From positions 118,638-182,637 of the forward strand of contig CAVYJN010000010.1 of NCBI GenBank assembly GCA_963768885.1: a DNA stretch of 64,000 nucleotides. Reading direction: 5' to 3'. This DNA comes from DASRIA01 sp963768885 (GTDB taxonomy: Bacteria; Actinomycetota; Thermoleophilia; Solirubrobacterales; JBBDJG01). The notes under the pieces are model-generated. The model searched no databases, was not told the origin of the DNA, and saw nothing but the letters and a program-made list of their open reading frames with translations. Made by a program: the position numbers and the translations under genes. Shown here piece by piece: positions 9,734 to 18,451 of this stretch (within the stretch, counting starts at the first letter, position 1; each line of letters begins with the position of its first letter).

Positions 9734-10177
9734 TCAGGCCTGGAAGAACTCGCGCCGGCCGCGCCCGCCCGCACCGAGGCGGTCGAACTCGAACCACACG
9801 CGCGTCTCGCCGGCCGTGTCGACGCCCCAGCGGTCAGTGAGCCGGTTCACCATGAAGAGGCCCCAACCCGAGACCTGTCCCGGCTGGGGATTGCTCGGAA
9901 GGTCGAATCCCACGCCGTCGTCGACGACCTCGACGCGGACCACCTCGTCGGATCCCCACACCTCGAGGCGGATCCCGGACGTACCCGTGTGTCGCAGGCT
10001 GTTCGTGACCAGCTCCGACACCAGCAGGCGGACGTCGTCGGAGATCTCGTGGTCGACATGGCCGCTCAGCCCCCGCAGCGCGAGACGCGCGCGACCCGGC
10101 GCCTCGCGGTCGGCCGTGAAGCTGCGGGTCAGGAGAGGGTCCAGGTCAGTGTGACCCGGACGTGGGCTGCGGGTCAT
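9734..10177 (-). CDS. RsbW-like ATP-binding protein (HATPase_c_2 anti-sigma/serine kinase family)
   Basis: Single-domain GHKL ATPase. The N box is LVSELVTNSLRHTG, the G1 box VVDDGVGFD and the G2-like box GWGLFMVNRLTDRWGV. Proteins of this form act as anti-sigma factors or serine kinases towards STAS-domain partners. An upstream ATG at 10216 would add 13 residues; I preferred 10177 because the extra stretch is low in complexity. The gene stands alone, convergent with the HD-GYP regulator, so its partner must be encoded elsewhere, perhaps at 4071 or 48376. Confidence 0.85.
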   Translation of the reverse strand: MTRSPRPGHTDLDPLLTRSFTADREAPGRARLALRGLSGHVDHEISDDVRLLVSELVTNSLRHTGTSGIRLEVWGSDEVVRVEVVDDGVGFDLPSNPQPGQVSGWGLFMVNRLTDRWGVDTAGETRVWFEFDRLGAGGRGRREFFQA

Positions 10178-10317
10178 CGCCGAACCGGCCTTTGGCTTGG
10201 GCGCGTGGCAGAGCATGCTGGGGCGGATGATCGGGTCTTAAGCGTGACTTACTTAGGTTTCCCGATGGCGGAGGCCGCGAAACCAAAGTGGCCGCGACCG
10301 CCGCGAATGCCGCCCGC

Positions 10318-11211
10318 TCAGGGACGCAAGCGGATGGTGGCGTGCAGCGTGGTGATGTTGCCGGCCCGGTCCCGGGCCGTGATCGTGACGCGGGCGCGCA
10401 GCCGCTTGCCCCTGCGCATCGCGCGTTTCAGCGCGCGCTTGTTCTTCTTCGAGAGCTTCGGCCGCAGCGTGGCCTGAACCCCGCCGGTGACCTTGCGGCG
10501 CGCCGGCCTGAAGTTGTAGATCCGGGCGAGCAGGCCGCCGACGTCGACCAGCGCCCGTGCCGTGATCGTGCCTGGCTCGCTCATGCGCGCCCGCACGCGG
10601 AGCTTGTCGATGTCCTGTCGGCGGGAGTAACGGAGCCGTGCGGTCGGGGGAGTCTCGTCTCCCCGGATCGCTCCACCGCCACCGCCACCGCCGCTCCCCC
10701 CAAGCCGGCAGTCGCCGGTCCCCGGTGCGACGACTCCCGCCGAAGCCCCGTTGCCGCCGGCGTCGATCGTGACCTGGACGATGTCGGAGAACTCGATGTC
10801 GGGACAGCCGGTGTGAACGTTGTCGTGGCCCGCGATGTGCACGAAGTAGGTCCCGGCTTCCAGGGGCGGCGTCGGGTCGGTCAGGTCCAGCGATGTCTGG
10901 GTCGTGCGAAGGGTGCCGAACCGGACCTGGCTCTCGGCGCCGTCCTCGGGCTTGCCCGGCCTGACGAGCTTCTGACGGAAGTATCCGTACACGTTCACGT
11001 CGGGGTACCTGGCGATCTCGAAGAACTGCGATCCCACGCCGGACGGCAGCGACCACGATGCGGTCACGAGGCCGCCGGAAGCCCCGGCGCTCTTCAGCGC
11101 GGGCGGGCTCGCGGCCGCGGGTGACGCCGGCCCGAGCACCGCAACCACCGCCGCCAGCGGCACGGTTGCGGCGACCATCCGCTTGAAGCTGTTCCTCCCC
11201 CTGGACCTCAT
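10318..11211 (-). CDS. Secreted hypothetical protein with Gly-rich linker and basic C-terminal domain
   Basis: This 297-residue protein starts at ATG 11211 (MRSRGRNSFKR), followed by a hydrophobic signal peptide ending near PAAAS. The first domain (residues about 40-150) looks like a fibronectin-type beta sandwich (TASWSLPSG ... GTYFVHIAGHD). A glycine run of about eight residues follows, then a Lys/Arg-rich domain (LSKKNKRALKRAMRRGKRL) ending in ITARDRAGNITTLHATIRL. That order is common in secreted proteins of this lineage, but I cannot name the function. Confidence 0.75.
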   Translation of the reverse strand: MRSRGRNSFKRMVAATVPLAAVVAVLGPASPAAASPPALKSAGASGGLVTASWSLPSGVGSQFFEIARYPDVNVYGYFRQKLVRPGKPEDGAESQVRFGTLRTTQTSLDLTDPTPPLEAGTYFVHIAGHDNVHTGCPDIEFSDIVQVTIDAGGNGASAGVVAPGTGDCRLGGSGGGGGGGAIRGDETPPTARLRYSRRQDIDKLRVRARMSEPGTITARALVDVGGLLARIYNFRPARRKVTGGVQATLRPKLSKKNKRALKRAMRRGKRLRARVTITARDRAGNITTLHATIRLRP

Positions 11212-11244
11212 CCCCGTCGGGCCATCGTAACAGCGGCCCACGGT

Positions 11245-11832
11245 CTAGCCGCCGGTTCCGTCGCCGGCGTTTCGGGTCTTCCTCGCGCGCTTCTTGAAGC
11301 CGGCCAGGCACCCCTGCTGGTAGGGCAGGACGAGGGAGGGGTTGCCCTGCTCGTAGAGCTCGGCGTACGCCCTCGCGACGTCCTCGGCCCTGGTGGCCTG
11401 GATGTTGTACTGCTGCGCGAGCTGGGCCGGGGTGTAGGCGCTGCACAGGTTCTTCCCCTGGGTGTAGAGGTCCTTGTGGAGCTTCTCGCGCTCGCGCCGG
11501 GGAGAGGTCCTCGATCGTCGTCGCGGTGCCCTTCTTGCCCGACGTGCGCTGATTGCGAGGCTCGTCGCGCTTGGCGGAGTCCTCGGCAGCGGAGCCTGAA
11601 TTCGAGTTCGTCGCTCGGCTTGGACGCCCGGCCGCTGTCGCTCTTCGGCGGCTTCGCGCCGCCCGTGCCCGCGCCGGTCTGCGAGGACGGCATCCTTGTC
11701 GGCCGGCTGCGTCACGCCGGTCGCTCCCGTCGCCGCGGTCCGGGACGCGGAAGGCTTCGCGTCGTCGCCGCCGCACGACCCCAACGCCGCTGCAAGCGCC
11801 ACGAGCAGCGCCGCCGTCGATTTGACCTTCAA
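11245..11832 (-). CDS. Putative lipoprotein with multiple frameshifts as assembled
   Basis: The likely start is TTG 11832, giving a basic N-terminus, a hydrophobic stretch and a lipobox LGSC followed by GGDD, typical of secreted lipoproteins. The frame then changes three times (near 11695, 11605 and 11500) through a disordered Ser/Lys/Asp-rich linker. It returns to the first frame for the C-terminal domain (EKLHKDLYTQGKNLC ... YAELYEQGNPSLVLPYQQGC), which holds two cysteines. Three single-base insertions account for the whole pattern, because the total length is again a multiple of three. Function unknown. Confidence 0.55.
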   Translation of the reverse strand: MKVKSTAALLVALAAALGSCGGDDAKPSASRTAATGATGVTQPADKDAVLADRRGHGRREAAEERQRPGVQAERRTRIQAPLPRTPPSATSLAISARRARRAPRRRSRTSPRREREKLHKDLYTQGKNLCSAYTPAQLAQQYNIQATRAEDVARAYAELYEQGNPSLVLPYQQGCLAGFKKRARKTRNAGDGTGG

Positions 11833-11880
11833 GGCTCCCCCCGTTCCCTGTTCCGGCGGCCAGTTTCCCATAAAGACAGC

Positions 11881-11906
11881 GGGCGAGCCACCAATTCGGC
11901 TCGCCC
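11881..11906 (-). terminator. Hairpin upstream of the lipoprotein gene, terminator-like
   Basis: Arms GGGCGAGCC and GGCTCGCCC pair over 9 bp with an 8-nt loop. On the minus strand a short T-rich stretch follows. It is the second of two hairpins in tandem after the gene ending at 11980. Confidence 0.55.
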
Positions 11907-11920
11907 TCATCCCGGAAAGA

Positions 11921-11946
11921 CGAGCGCCGCCCGGGGGCGGCGCTCG
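11921..11946 (-). terminator. Rho-independent terminator after the 11980-12516 gene
   Basis: An 11-bp perfect stem (CGAGCGCCGCC with GGCGGCGCTCG) has a 4-nt loop and is followed on the minus strand by TCTTTCC. Placed 34 bp after the stop, it should end the transcript of the secreted-protein gene. Confidence 0.65.
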
Positions 11947-11979
11947 CAATCCAATTGCTTCTCTACGACCCTGGACCTA

Positions 11980-12516
11980 TTAGATCCCGTCGTGGTTCGT
12001 GATGTTGCCCGATTCGATCGGGGTCGTCGCGAACGGGGTCGTCGGGCACGTCGTCCCTGGCGGTGCCAGGAAGCCCGTGCTCGTGTCCTCGGGGTCGTTC
12101 GCCCCTTCACCGTTGTCGATCGCACGATCGAGGATCGTGAAGCCGGGCGGTGCCAGCCCCGTGCTCGAGTTGACGATCAGCAGCCGGGTCCAGACGCTGT
12201 TGCCGATCGCGTTGAGGCAGATGACGTCTCCGCTCAGATCGACGAGGTCCAGACCGAGAACGCCACCAGGGTAGATCCTGATGAACCAGTGACCGGAGGC
12301 CGGCACGCCGGGCCCAGTCGCGCTCTCGCTCTGGCCGTTCACGTGCACGTCGCACGGGAACGTCCCGAACGGCGTCGGGCAAAAGCCCTTGTGGCTTCCA
12401 TTGCGGAAGTCCTTGTTGGGGCCCTGGCCGTTGGAGTGCGTGGCCGATGCCGTAGAAGGCACCAACACCGCCACCAAGGCGAACACCACAACCAGGCTTC
12501 CTACCAGTTTCCGCAT
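11980..12516 (-). CDS. Secreted hypothetical protein
   Basis: This 178-residue protein starts at ATG 12516, preceded by a strong AGGAGGGGG site. A Sec signal peptide (RKLVGSLVVVFALVAVLVP, cleavage near ASATHS) precedes a domain with four cysteines (GFCPTPFGTFPCDVH, ICLN, TTCPTTP) that could form two disulphides. The remaining sequence is beta-rich, for example GHWFIRIYPGGVLGLDLVDL. No known family is recognised. Two hairpin terminators follow. Confidence 0.8.
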   Translation of the reverse strand: MRKLVGSLVVVFALVAVLVPSTASATHSNGQGPNKDFRNGSHKGFCPTPFGTFPCDVHVNGQSESATGPGVPASGHWFIRIYPGGVLGLDLVDLSGDVICLNAIGNSVWTRLLIVNSSTGLAPPGFTILDRAIDNGEGANDPEDTSTGFLAPPGTTCPTTPFATTPIESGNITNHDGI

Positions 12517-12641
12517 ACTTCCCCCTCCTTGCATTGATCAGCTGATCCTGCAGGCGCGACCCTCCCACAAACCGGACAACGAAGTCAAGTACGCGGACCG
12601 CGCGCCGACATCCCCGTCGGTGTCCGGGAAAGAGTCCCTGC

Positions 12642-13310
12642 TCAGGGGACGAAAAGGCCCGGCCGCAGGAACGTGCTCTCGTCCCCGTCGCCGCACGTCA
12701 TGGGACAGCCTGCGTCGAAGCCGGTGCCGTTCGGCCCGGGGTCGAGCCCCACGACGTTGTTGAGTGCGTAGACACTCCGCTTGCCGTCGGCCAGCGCGCC
12801 GGGGATCAAGGTGTTGAGCCGTGTCGTGAGGTTGCAGGTGGCGCCGATGGTCGTCGAGCCGGTTGCAACGCAGGTCACGGGGACGCCAATGTCGATGTCC
12901 TCGACCGTTGCGGCGTCGATCGCCGGGCTGCCGTTGAGCTTGTCCGTGAGCCGGATCGTGGTCTTGACCAGGATCTTGCCGGTGAAGTCGGAGCCCGGGC
13001 CGCCGGGGCATGCGGCGTTGGTCACGCTGCACCTGATGTCGGTCATCGTGATGATGAGGTCGATGTCGGAGTCGTCGGGCGGGCCGGGGACACCGATCAC
13101 GGAGCGGTATTTGATCCGCGTACCGGAGTTCGCCGCTGCGCCGTTGGCGTCGGGCGTCCCGACGGTCAGCATCGGCGATTCCTGAACCGGCGGGTCGCAG
13201 GAGCCGGAGGCGAGACTCGGGCCGTGGGTGCGGTTGGGACTCGTGCACTGCGTGTATGCGGGCACCAGCGACACCGTCGTGGGCGTGGCGCCCTTCGGGC
13301 GTGGGTATCC
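12642..13310 (-). repeat. C-terminal RPKGATP module, copy 1
   Basis: This is the longest and most diverged of four copies in the window. Shared landmarks in order are GYPRPKGATP, SLVPAY, CTSPNRTHGP, GTPDANG, GVPGPPDDSD, a TG-containing strand, LTDKLNG, ATGSTTIGATC, DGKRSVYAL and a terminal LFVP. An extra cysteine-containing insertion lies before the C-terminus. Confidence 0.85.
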
Positions 13311-14927
13311 CGCGATCGGGGCCTCGCGCGAGTAGACGTCCTCTTGCCCGTCCGTGTCGCCGGCGATCAGCGACTCGGTCGTCTCGAAGAACACGCGCGT
13401 GCCGTCGAGTGACGAGCCGCGCCAGATCGCCAGGGCGTCGGCGTTGGGGGCCGTGGGCCCCGTCGAGATCAGCGTGGTCGCGCCCGCGTTGCGCTCATAG
13501 ATGTCGAGCCAGGTGTTGTCGGTGTCCGCGCCGACCAGCTTCTCGTAGGTCTGGAAGAAGACGCGCGTGCCGTCCGCCGCGGCGCCCACGAAGGTGGCGG
13601 CGTGCGGGCCGGAGCCCCCGGCGGGGCCCTGCGAGACCAGGTTCGTCGCGCCGGCGAAGCGCTCGTAGACGTCCTGTGCACCGCCGTCGGTATCGAGGCC
13701 GGACAGCGCCTCGGTCGTCTGGAAGAAGACCCTGCCGCCCTCCTGCGAGATCGCGCCGAAGGCCGTGTTGTGCGAGCCGTTGCCGCCGGTCGATATCCAG
13801 TTGGTGGCTCCGCTCGACGTGTGCTCGTAGGTGTCGAGGCAGGGCAGGATGTACAGCGGCGGCACGGAGGTGTCGGGACATGAACCGTCGGTATCGCCGC
13901 TGACCAGCGCCTCGCGCGTGTCGAAGAAGACGCGGGTCCCGTCGAGCGATGCTCCGCCGAAGAACACCTGGTAGGGACCGTTGCCTCCGTTCGGGCCCAC
14001 GGATATGTGGTTGGTCGTGGTGCCGTCGACACGTTCGTAGATGTCACGCACGGTGTCGGTGTCGGAGCCGAGAACGGCCTCGTTCGTGCTGTAGAAGACG
14101 CGGTTGCCCGTCAAGGAGGCGTCCTCGAAGAACGCCGGGAACGCGCCGTTGCCGGCCGAGATCTGCCTTGTGACGCCTCCCTCGCGCTCGTACACGTCGG
14201 TGGAGTTGTCGGTGTCGCCGGCGACCATCTGCTCCTGGGAGGTGAACCAGACCTTCGAGCCCTCGGGTGTCGACCCTGCGTAGTTCGCCTCGAAGAGCCC
14301 CGAGCCGCCGAGCGGCCCGGTCGAGATCAACGTGGTCGTCCCGTTGAACCGCTCGTAGACGTCCTTGCGGCTGGAGTCGGTGTCGCTCGCGACGAGCGGC
14401 TCGTAGCTGATGAAGAACACATGCAGCCCGTCCTGCGAGATCGCGCCGAAGAAGGCGTCCTGGGCTCCGTTGCCGCCGTTGGGCCCCGTCGAGACCACCG
14501 TCGTGACCCCGTTCGCGCGCTCGTACACGTCCCTGTTCGCGTCGGTGTCGCCGCTGACCAGGGACTCGTCGGTCTCGAAGAAGACCCGCGAGCCGTCCTT
14601 GGAGGCGTCGAAGAAGTCCGCGTTGAACGCGCCGTTCCCGCCCGCCGGCCCCGTGGAGATGAGGGTCGTCGTGGTGCCCGCGCGCTCGTAGATGTCGATG
14701 CTCGAGTCCGTGTCGGCGGACACGAGTTGCTCGTCGGTCGTGAAGAACGCCCGCGAGCCGTCGTCGGAGAAGCCCTCGACGTGTGACTGGAACGCGCCGT
14801 TGCCGCCGAGCGGCCCGGTCGAGAGCCAGCTCGTCACGCTGTGGCTCGCGTATGCATGCGCTGCCAGTCCCGCCATCGTCGCCACGACGATGGCCGCGAC
14901 CACGCCAAACCGTCCCCTGCTGCCCAA
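12642..14927 (-). CDS. Secreted tandem-repeat protein (STGP/DTD propeller-like repeats) with C-terminal RPKGATP module
   Basis: Read from TTG 14927 behind GGAGG, this 761-residue protein has a signal peptide (to about AYAS). Nine tandem repeats of about 55 residues follow, each of the form ISTGPxGGNG ... DGSRVFFxTxExLV ... DTDxxxDVYER, then the 220-residue RPKGATP module to the C-terminus. The repeats resemble PD40/TolB-like beta-propeller blades; the regularly spaced DTD acids could bind metal, which is inference. It shares its architecture with the protein at 18452, in opposite orientation. The frame stays open well upstream of the TTG, but that part is antisense to the GGDEF gene. Confidence 0.85.
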   Translation of the reverse strand: MGSRGRFGVVAAIVVATMAGLAAHAYASHSVTSWLSTGPLGGNGAFQSHVEGFSDDGSRAFFTTDEQLVSADTDSSIDIYERAGTTTTLISTGPAGGNGAFNADFFDASKDGSRVFFETDESLVSGDTDANRDVYERANGVTTVVSTGPNGGNGAQDAFFGAISQDGLHVFFISYEPLVASDTDSSRKDVYERFNGTTTLISTGPLGGSGLFEANYAGSTPEGSKVWFTSQEQMVAGDTDNSTDVYEREGGVTRQISAGNGAFPAFFEDASLTGNRVFYSTNEAVLGSDTDTVRDIYERVDGTTTNHISVGPNGGNGPYQVFFGGASLDGTRVFFDTREALVSGDTDGSCPDTSVPPLYILPCLDTYEHTSSGATNWISTGGNGSHNTAFGAISQEGGRVFFQTTEALSGLDTDGGAQDVYERFAGATNLVSQGPAGGSGPHAATFVGAAADGTRVFFQTYEKLVGADTDNTWLDIYERNAGATTLISTGPTAPNADALAIWRGSSLDGTRVFFETTESLIAGDTDGQEDVYSREAPIAGYPRPKGATPTTVSLVPAYTQCTSPNRTHGPSLASGSCDPPVQESPMLTVGTPDANGAAANSGTRIKYRSVIGVPGPPDDSDIDLIITMTDIRCSVTNAACPGGPGSDFTGKILVKTTIRLTDKLNGSPAIDAATVEDIDIGVPVTCVATGSTTIGATCNLTTRLNTLIPGALADGKRSVYALNNVVGLDPGPNGTGFDAGCPMTCGDGDESTFLRPGLFVP
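13320..14828 (-). repeat. Nine tandem STGP/DTD protein repeats
   Basis: These are about 55-residue units, roughly 160-170 bp each, coding for STGPxGGNG ... DGSRVFFxTxE ... DTDxxxDVYER. The DNA is not highly identical between units, so the repetition is old and kept at protein level. Unit six carries an insertion with two cysteines (GSCPDTS ... LPCLDTYE). Confidence 0.85.
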
Positions 14928-15089
14928 TGGAACCTCCAAAGCCCCCGGTTCAGGCCACGCCGAAGTGGCCCGCGGGCGATCGTACCAGCAATCCGGCGAT
15001 CTTGATTCGCCTGATTTTCGGGTCGAGGGGCGCGATATGGGCCCTCCGCCCGGGGTAAAGCAGGCGCCGGGAAGGCCGATATCTACTGC

Positions 15090-16850
15090 ATGGGATCGGG
15101 ACGCTCCGCGGGCGGCGTCGACTTCGAGGAGGTCCGGGCGCGAGCCGAGAGCATCACCGCCGGGGTCCGGCTGATGCTCGTGCTCTCCGCTGCCGGCTGG
15201 CTCTACGTGGCCGCGACGTGGGACCGCCCGGACCGCCAGCTGATCGCGTCGTTGTTCGGGGTCGGGGCGATCGTCGCGCTGCTGTTCGTCCTGGTCCCGC
15301 ACGAGCGCGTCGTGCGCAGCCGGTGGCGGGAGCCGTTCTTCCTGCTGTGGAGCTGTAGCCAGATCGCGCTGACCACGATGGTGGTCGCCGCCGACGGCGG
15401 GTCGACGAGCCCGCTCGCGCTGATGTTCTTCGTGCCGGTGGTCTTTGCCGCGCTGTCGTACCCGCTCGCCTCGGTGGTCGCGATCGGAGCGATCGACTAC
15501 GTGGCCTACATCGCGGTGGGCGTGGCGGGCGAGCGTCCCGACCCCGAGTACGTCGGCTTCTTCGCCGTGTGCCTCGGCTGCACGGCAGCGCTGTGCGGAT
15601 GGCACGCGCACAACCAGGATCGCCGCCGCGATGCGCTGGCGCGCGTCTCGCGCGCGGACCCGCTGACCGGCTGCCTCAATCGCCGCGGCTTCGAGGAGCG
15701 CTTCGACGCGGAGCTGAGCCGCGCGCTGCGCAACGGGCGCCCGTTCGGGCTGGTCAGCCTCGACCTCGACCACTTCAAGGACGTCAACGACACGCGCGGG
15801 CACGCGGCCGGGGACGAGCTCCTGCGCTGGGTCGTCGAGGTGATCGACGACACCGTCAGGCCGATGGACACCCTGGGGCGGTTGGGCGGGGACGAGTTCG
15901 CCGTGATCGTGCCCGGCGCCGGGCCCGACGACGCGGCCAGGATCGCCGGCCGCCTCCGGACGGCGCTGGCCGCGCGCGCGCCGACCTCGGTCGGCGTCGC
16001 GTGCTTCCCGACCGACGGCGCCGACCGCGACGAGCTCCAGCGCTCTGCGGACATGAAGCTCTACGCGGGCAAGCGCGACCGCGAGGCGCCGCTCAAGATG
16101 ACCGCGCGGGAGCTGAGCTGGGCGACCGCGCTGGCGCGCGCCGTCGACGAGCGGATGGCCGTCCAGCACGAGCACTCGTGGAAGGTCGCGGAGCTGTGCG
16201 TCGCGATCGCGAAGTCCCTGCAATGGCCGCGCCGCGACCTCGAGCTGCTCCAGATGGCGGCGATCCTCCACGACGTCGGCAAGGTGTCGATTCCCGACCA
16301 CATCCTGCGCAAGCAGCAGCCGCTCACGGACAGCGACTGGGACGCGATCCGCCAGAGCCCCGAACGCGGCGCGGAGATGGTGTCCCGGATCCAGGGGCTC
16401 GAGACGATCGTGCCCTGGGTCCGCCACGCGCTCGAGCGCTTCGACGGCTCGGGCTACCCGGACGGGCTGAGCGGTGAGGCGATACCGCTCGCCTGCCGCA
16501 TCCTGCACGTGGCGGACGCCTTCGACGCGATCACGAGCGGGCGGCCCTACCGCGATCCGCTCGGGGAGGCCGAGGCGCTCGAGGAGCTGCGCCGCAACGC
16601 CGGCACGCAGTTCGACCCGGCGTGCGTACGCGCGCTCGAGCAGCACCTCGCGCCACCGCCACGCCGGTCTCCTCGGCATGAAATGAGACCGGGCGGCTTG
16701 CGCCGCCCGGTCTCGTCCTTCAGGTGCGTCTGGGAACTGCCTAGGGCCCGTAGACCTGCGAGCAGAACGTGGTCGGCACGTTCTGGTCCGCGATCACCGC
16801 GCCGCTGGCGTCGCGCGAGGACACGGTGGCCGTGTCCGCGGCGGCGTTGA
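15090..16850 (+). CDS. Membrane GGDEF-HD-GYP protein (cyclic di-GMP turnover)
   Basis: An N-terminal membrane region (about six helices, residues 25-180) precedes a GGDEF domain (about 190-335) and an HD-GYP domain (about 345-520). The active-site GGDEF is intact and the product-inhibition site RPMD lies exactly five residues before it. The HD-GYP part has LHDVGKVSIPDH and GSGYPDGLSGE. The protein could both make and degrade cyclic di-GMP. The open frame reads through the terminator hairpin at 16685 and overlaps phoD; a one-base insertion near the end would give a stop at 16684-16686, so the true C-terminus is probably there. Confidence 0.9.
   Translation: MGSGRSAGGVDFEEVRARAESITAGVRLMLVLSAAGWLYVAATWDRPDRQLIASLFGVGAIVALLFVLVPHERVVRSRWREPFFLLWSCSQIALTTMVVAADGGSTSPLALMFFVPVVFAALSYPLASVVAIGAIDYVAYIAVGVAGERPDPEYVGFFAVCLGCTAALCGWHAHNQDRRRDALARVSRADPLTGCLNRRGFEERFDAELSRALRNGRPFGLVSLDLDHFKDVNDTRGHAAGDELLRWVVEVIDDTVRPMDTLGRLGGDEFAVIVPGAGPDDAARIAGRLRTALAARAPTSVGVACFPTDGADRDELQRSADMKLYAGKRDREAPLKMTARELSWATALARAVDERMAVQHEHSWKVAELCVAIAKSLQWPRRDLELLQMAAILHDVGKVSIPDHILRKQQPLTDSDWDAIRQSPERGAEMVSRIQGLETIVPWVRHALERFDGSGYPDGLSGEAIPLACRILHVADAFDAITSGRPYRDPLGEAEALEELRRNAGTQFDPACVRALEQHLAPPPRRSPRHEMRPGGLRRPVSSFRCVWELPRARRPASRTWSARSGPRSPRRWRRARTRWPCPRRR
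16685..16714. terminator. Bidirectional terminator hairpin between the GGDEF-HD-GYP and phoD genes
   Basis: A perfect 13-bp stem (GAGACCGGGCGGC with GCCGCCCGGTCTC) has the 4-nt loop TTGC. It lies between two convergent genes and could end both transcripts. Confidence 0.75.
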
Positions 16851-18264
16851 CCTCGACATTTCCGTACGAGTACTTGTCGAGGTGGCGACAGTCGATGTTC
16901 CCCAGGTTCAGGGTCACGTTGAACACGAACAGACCCAGCGGGCCGGCTACCGCGAGCACCTCGTTCTGGAAGGTGTTCGTGGCGATCGGACCGGTGATGG
17001 TCTCGTTCGCGATCGTCGTCGGGTCCGTGAACTTGTCGATGTAGACCTGGTTCTGCAGCGTCCCGTGGTTGTCCGTCGTCAGCATCGAGACGTTGTCGAT
17101 CCCGTTGTTCCGGATGAAGTTCAGCATCTCGGAACGCTCGGCGCCGTAGCCCTCCCAGCGGTCGTACGGGAGCGCCCACCACTGCTGCCAGGCGAGCTCG
17201 CTGATGATGATCTTGTGCGTCGCGGTGGAGCTCAAGAGGTCATTCTTGAGCGCCTGCTTCTGCACGGGCCCCAGCATGGTGCGGCTGGGGTTGTTGATCG
17301 CCGCGAGACAACCGGCAGGCGGTGACGGCGACAGGAACAGGCTGAACGGGAACGACGCCCGCACTGCGGGCGGAAGCGTCGGTCCCAGGTCGCCACCACA
17401 AACGGCGGCAACATCAGCACTGCGGCAGGACCGCTGGTCCGTGATGAACAGCTCGATCTCGCTACCCCACTTGACGGTGCGGTAGAGGGGGTCGCCGGCG
17501 CACGACGGGTCGTGCGGCAGCCCTGTCTCACGGATCGGGTTGTTCTCGACGAACGCCTGCCGTCCGGCCGCGTAGCGGGCCGGGTCGACGGTCTGACCGG
17601 CGTAGTCGTTCACGACCTCGTGGTCATCCATCAGCGGATACGTCGAGGTCGACTTGAGCAGGTCCGTCAGGTTCGAGTACGTCCGTTGCAGCCTGTAGTC
17701 GCTGCGGTAGTCGGCCAGCGTCGTGGCCGGGCCACCCGGACGGAAGCTCGAGTCCGAGTAGATCGTGTCGCCCAGGTAGACGAAGAAGTCGGCGTTCTCG
17801 TTCTGTGCGGCAGTCAGGGTCTCGAAGTTGTTGAACGGGTTGACCCCGCCAACCTTCTGCACATCCGAGTCGCCGGTCCACGTGAACTTCACGTCGGCCG
17901 AGGAATTCGCGGCGGGCGCGGTCTTGAACGTGCCCACGGGTGCGAGGTCCTCGTCCTTCTTGAACCGGTACCAGTACTGCGTGTTCGGGGCGAGTCCGCC
18001 CTGGTCGATCTTGACCGTGTAGTCACGTGCGGCGGACGTCTTGAACTTGCTGATGAAGGCCTTCGGCCCGCTCAGCGAGGCGTTAGTCCAGCCCTCGACC
18101 TTGATGTTGGTGGCCGTGTCCACCCGCGTCCACAGAACTGCTCGCGTGGACGTGACGTCGCCGCTCGCGACGCCGTCGGGGAACGTGACCGCCCCGGCCT
18201 GAGCCGGCACGACCAGCGCAGCAAGCGTAAGCGCCAGCATCGCTGGAATCCACAACCTCTTCAC
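16741..18264 (-). CDS. phoD: Secreted PhoD-like alkaline phosphatase/phosphodiesterase
   Basis: This 507-residue protein starts at ATG 18264 with a signal peptide (hydrophobic to about QAGAVT). An N-terminal beta domain (FPDGVASGDVTSTRAVLWTR) is the usual PhoD_N opening. The metallophosphatase part contains TWTGDSDVQ, VYLGDTIYSD, DDHEVVNDYAG, SELAWQQWW and LTTDNHG, giving the metal ligands expected for PhoD. It should release phosphate from phosphomonoesters or phosphodiesters outside the membrane. The genus-level family is clear; substrate preference is not. It converges with the GGDEF gene through a shared terminator. Confidence 0.92.
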   Translation of the reverse strand: MKRLWIPAMLALTLAALVVPAQAGAVTFPDGVASGDVTSTRAVLWTRVDTATNIKVEGWTNASLSGPKAFISKFKTSAARDYTVKIDQGGLAPNTQYWYRFKKDEDLAPVGTFKTAPAANSSADVKFTWTGDSDVQKVGGVNPFNNFETLTAAQNENADFFVYLGDTIYSDSSFRPGGPATTLADYRSDYRLQRTYSNLTDLLKSTSTYPLMDDHEVVNDYAGQTVDPARYAAGRQAFVENNPIRETGLPHDPSCAGDPLYRTVKWGSEIELFITDQRSCRSADVAAVCGGDLGPTLPPAVRASFPFSLFLSPSPPAGCLAAINNPSRTMLGPVQKQALKNDLLSSTATHKIIISELAWQQWWALPYDRWEGYGAERSEMLNFIRNNGIDNVSMLTTDNHGTLQNQVYIDKFTDPTTIANETITGPIATNTFQNEVLAVAGPLGLFVFNVTLNLGNIDCRHLDKYSYGNVEVNAAADTATVSSRDASGAVIADQNVPTTFCSQVYGP

Positions 18265-18451
18265 GTGTAACCCTCCGTAAGTAGAACCTGAAACCGCGCT
18301 CCCGACGCGGCCCCCCAGAAAGCGCAGACCAGTTGGCGGTCTTGCGCTAGGGTTGCGACCCTAACAGGAAAAGGCGAAGCCGTGTTGGGGTTTTCCTGAC
18401 TTCGGATTCATTAGTGACCGTCCCGTGCGGCGGCTCTACTTTGGGGGAAAA

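Noticed and set aside
13320..14828. CRISPR-like periodic array
   Set aside because: The period is about 165 bp, the DNA units are not identical, and each unit keeps a protein motif in one frame. They are protein repeats.
14928..16679. N-terminal extension of the repeat protein across the antisense strand of the GGDEF gene
   Set aside because: The sequence is Arg/Ala/Val-rich without domain features, and a TTG with GGAGG just before the signal peptide explains the start.
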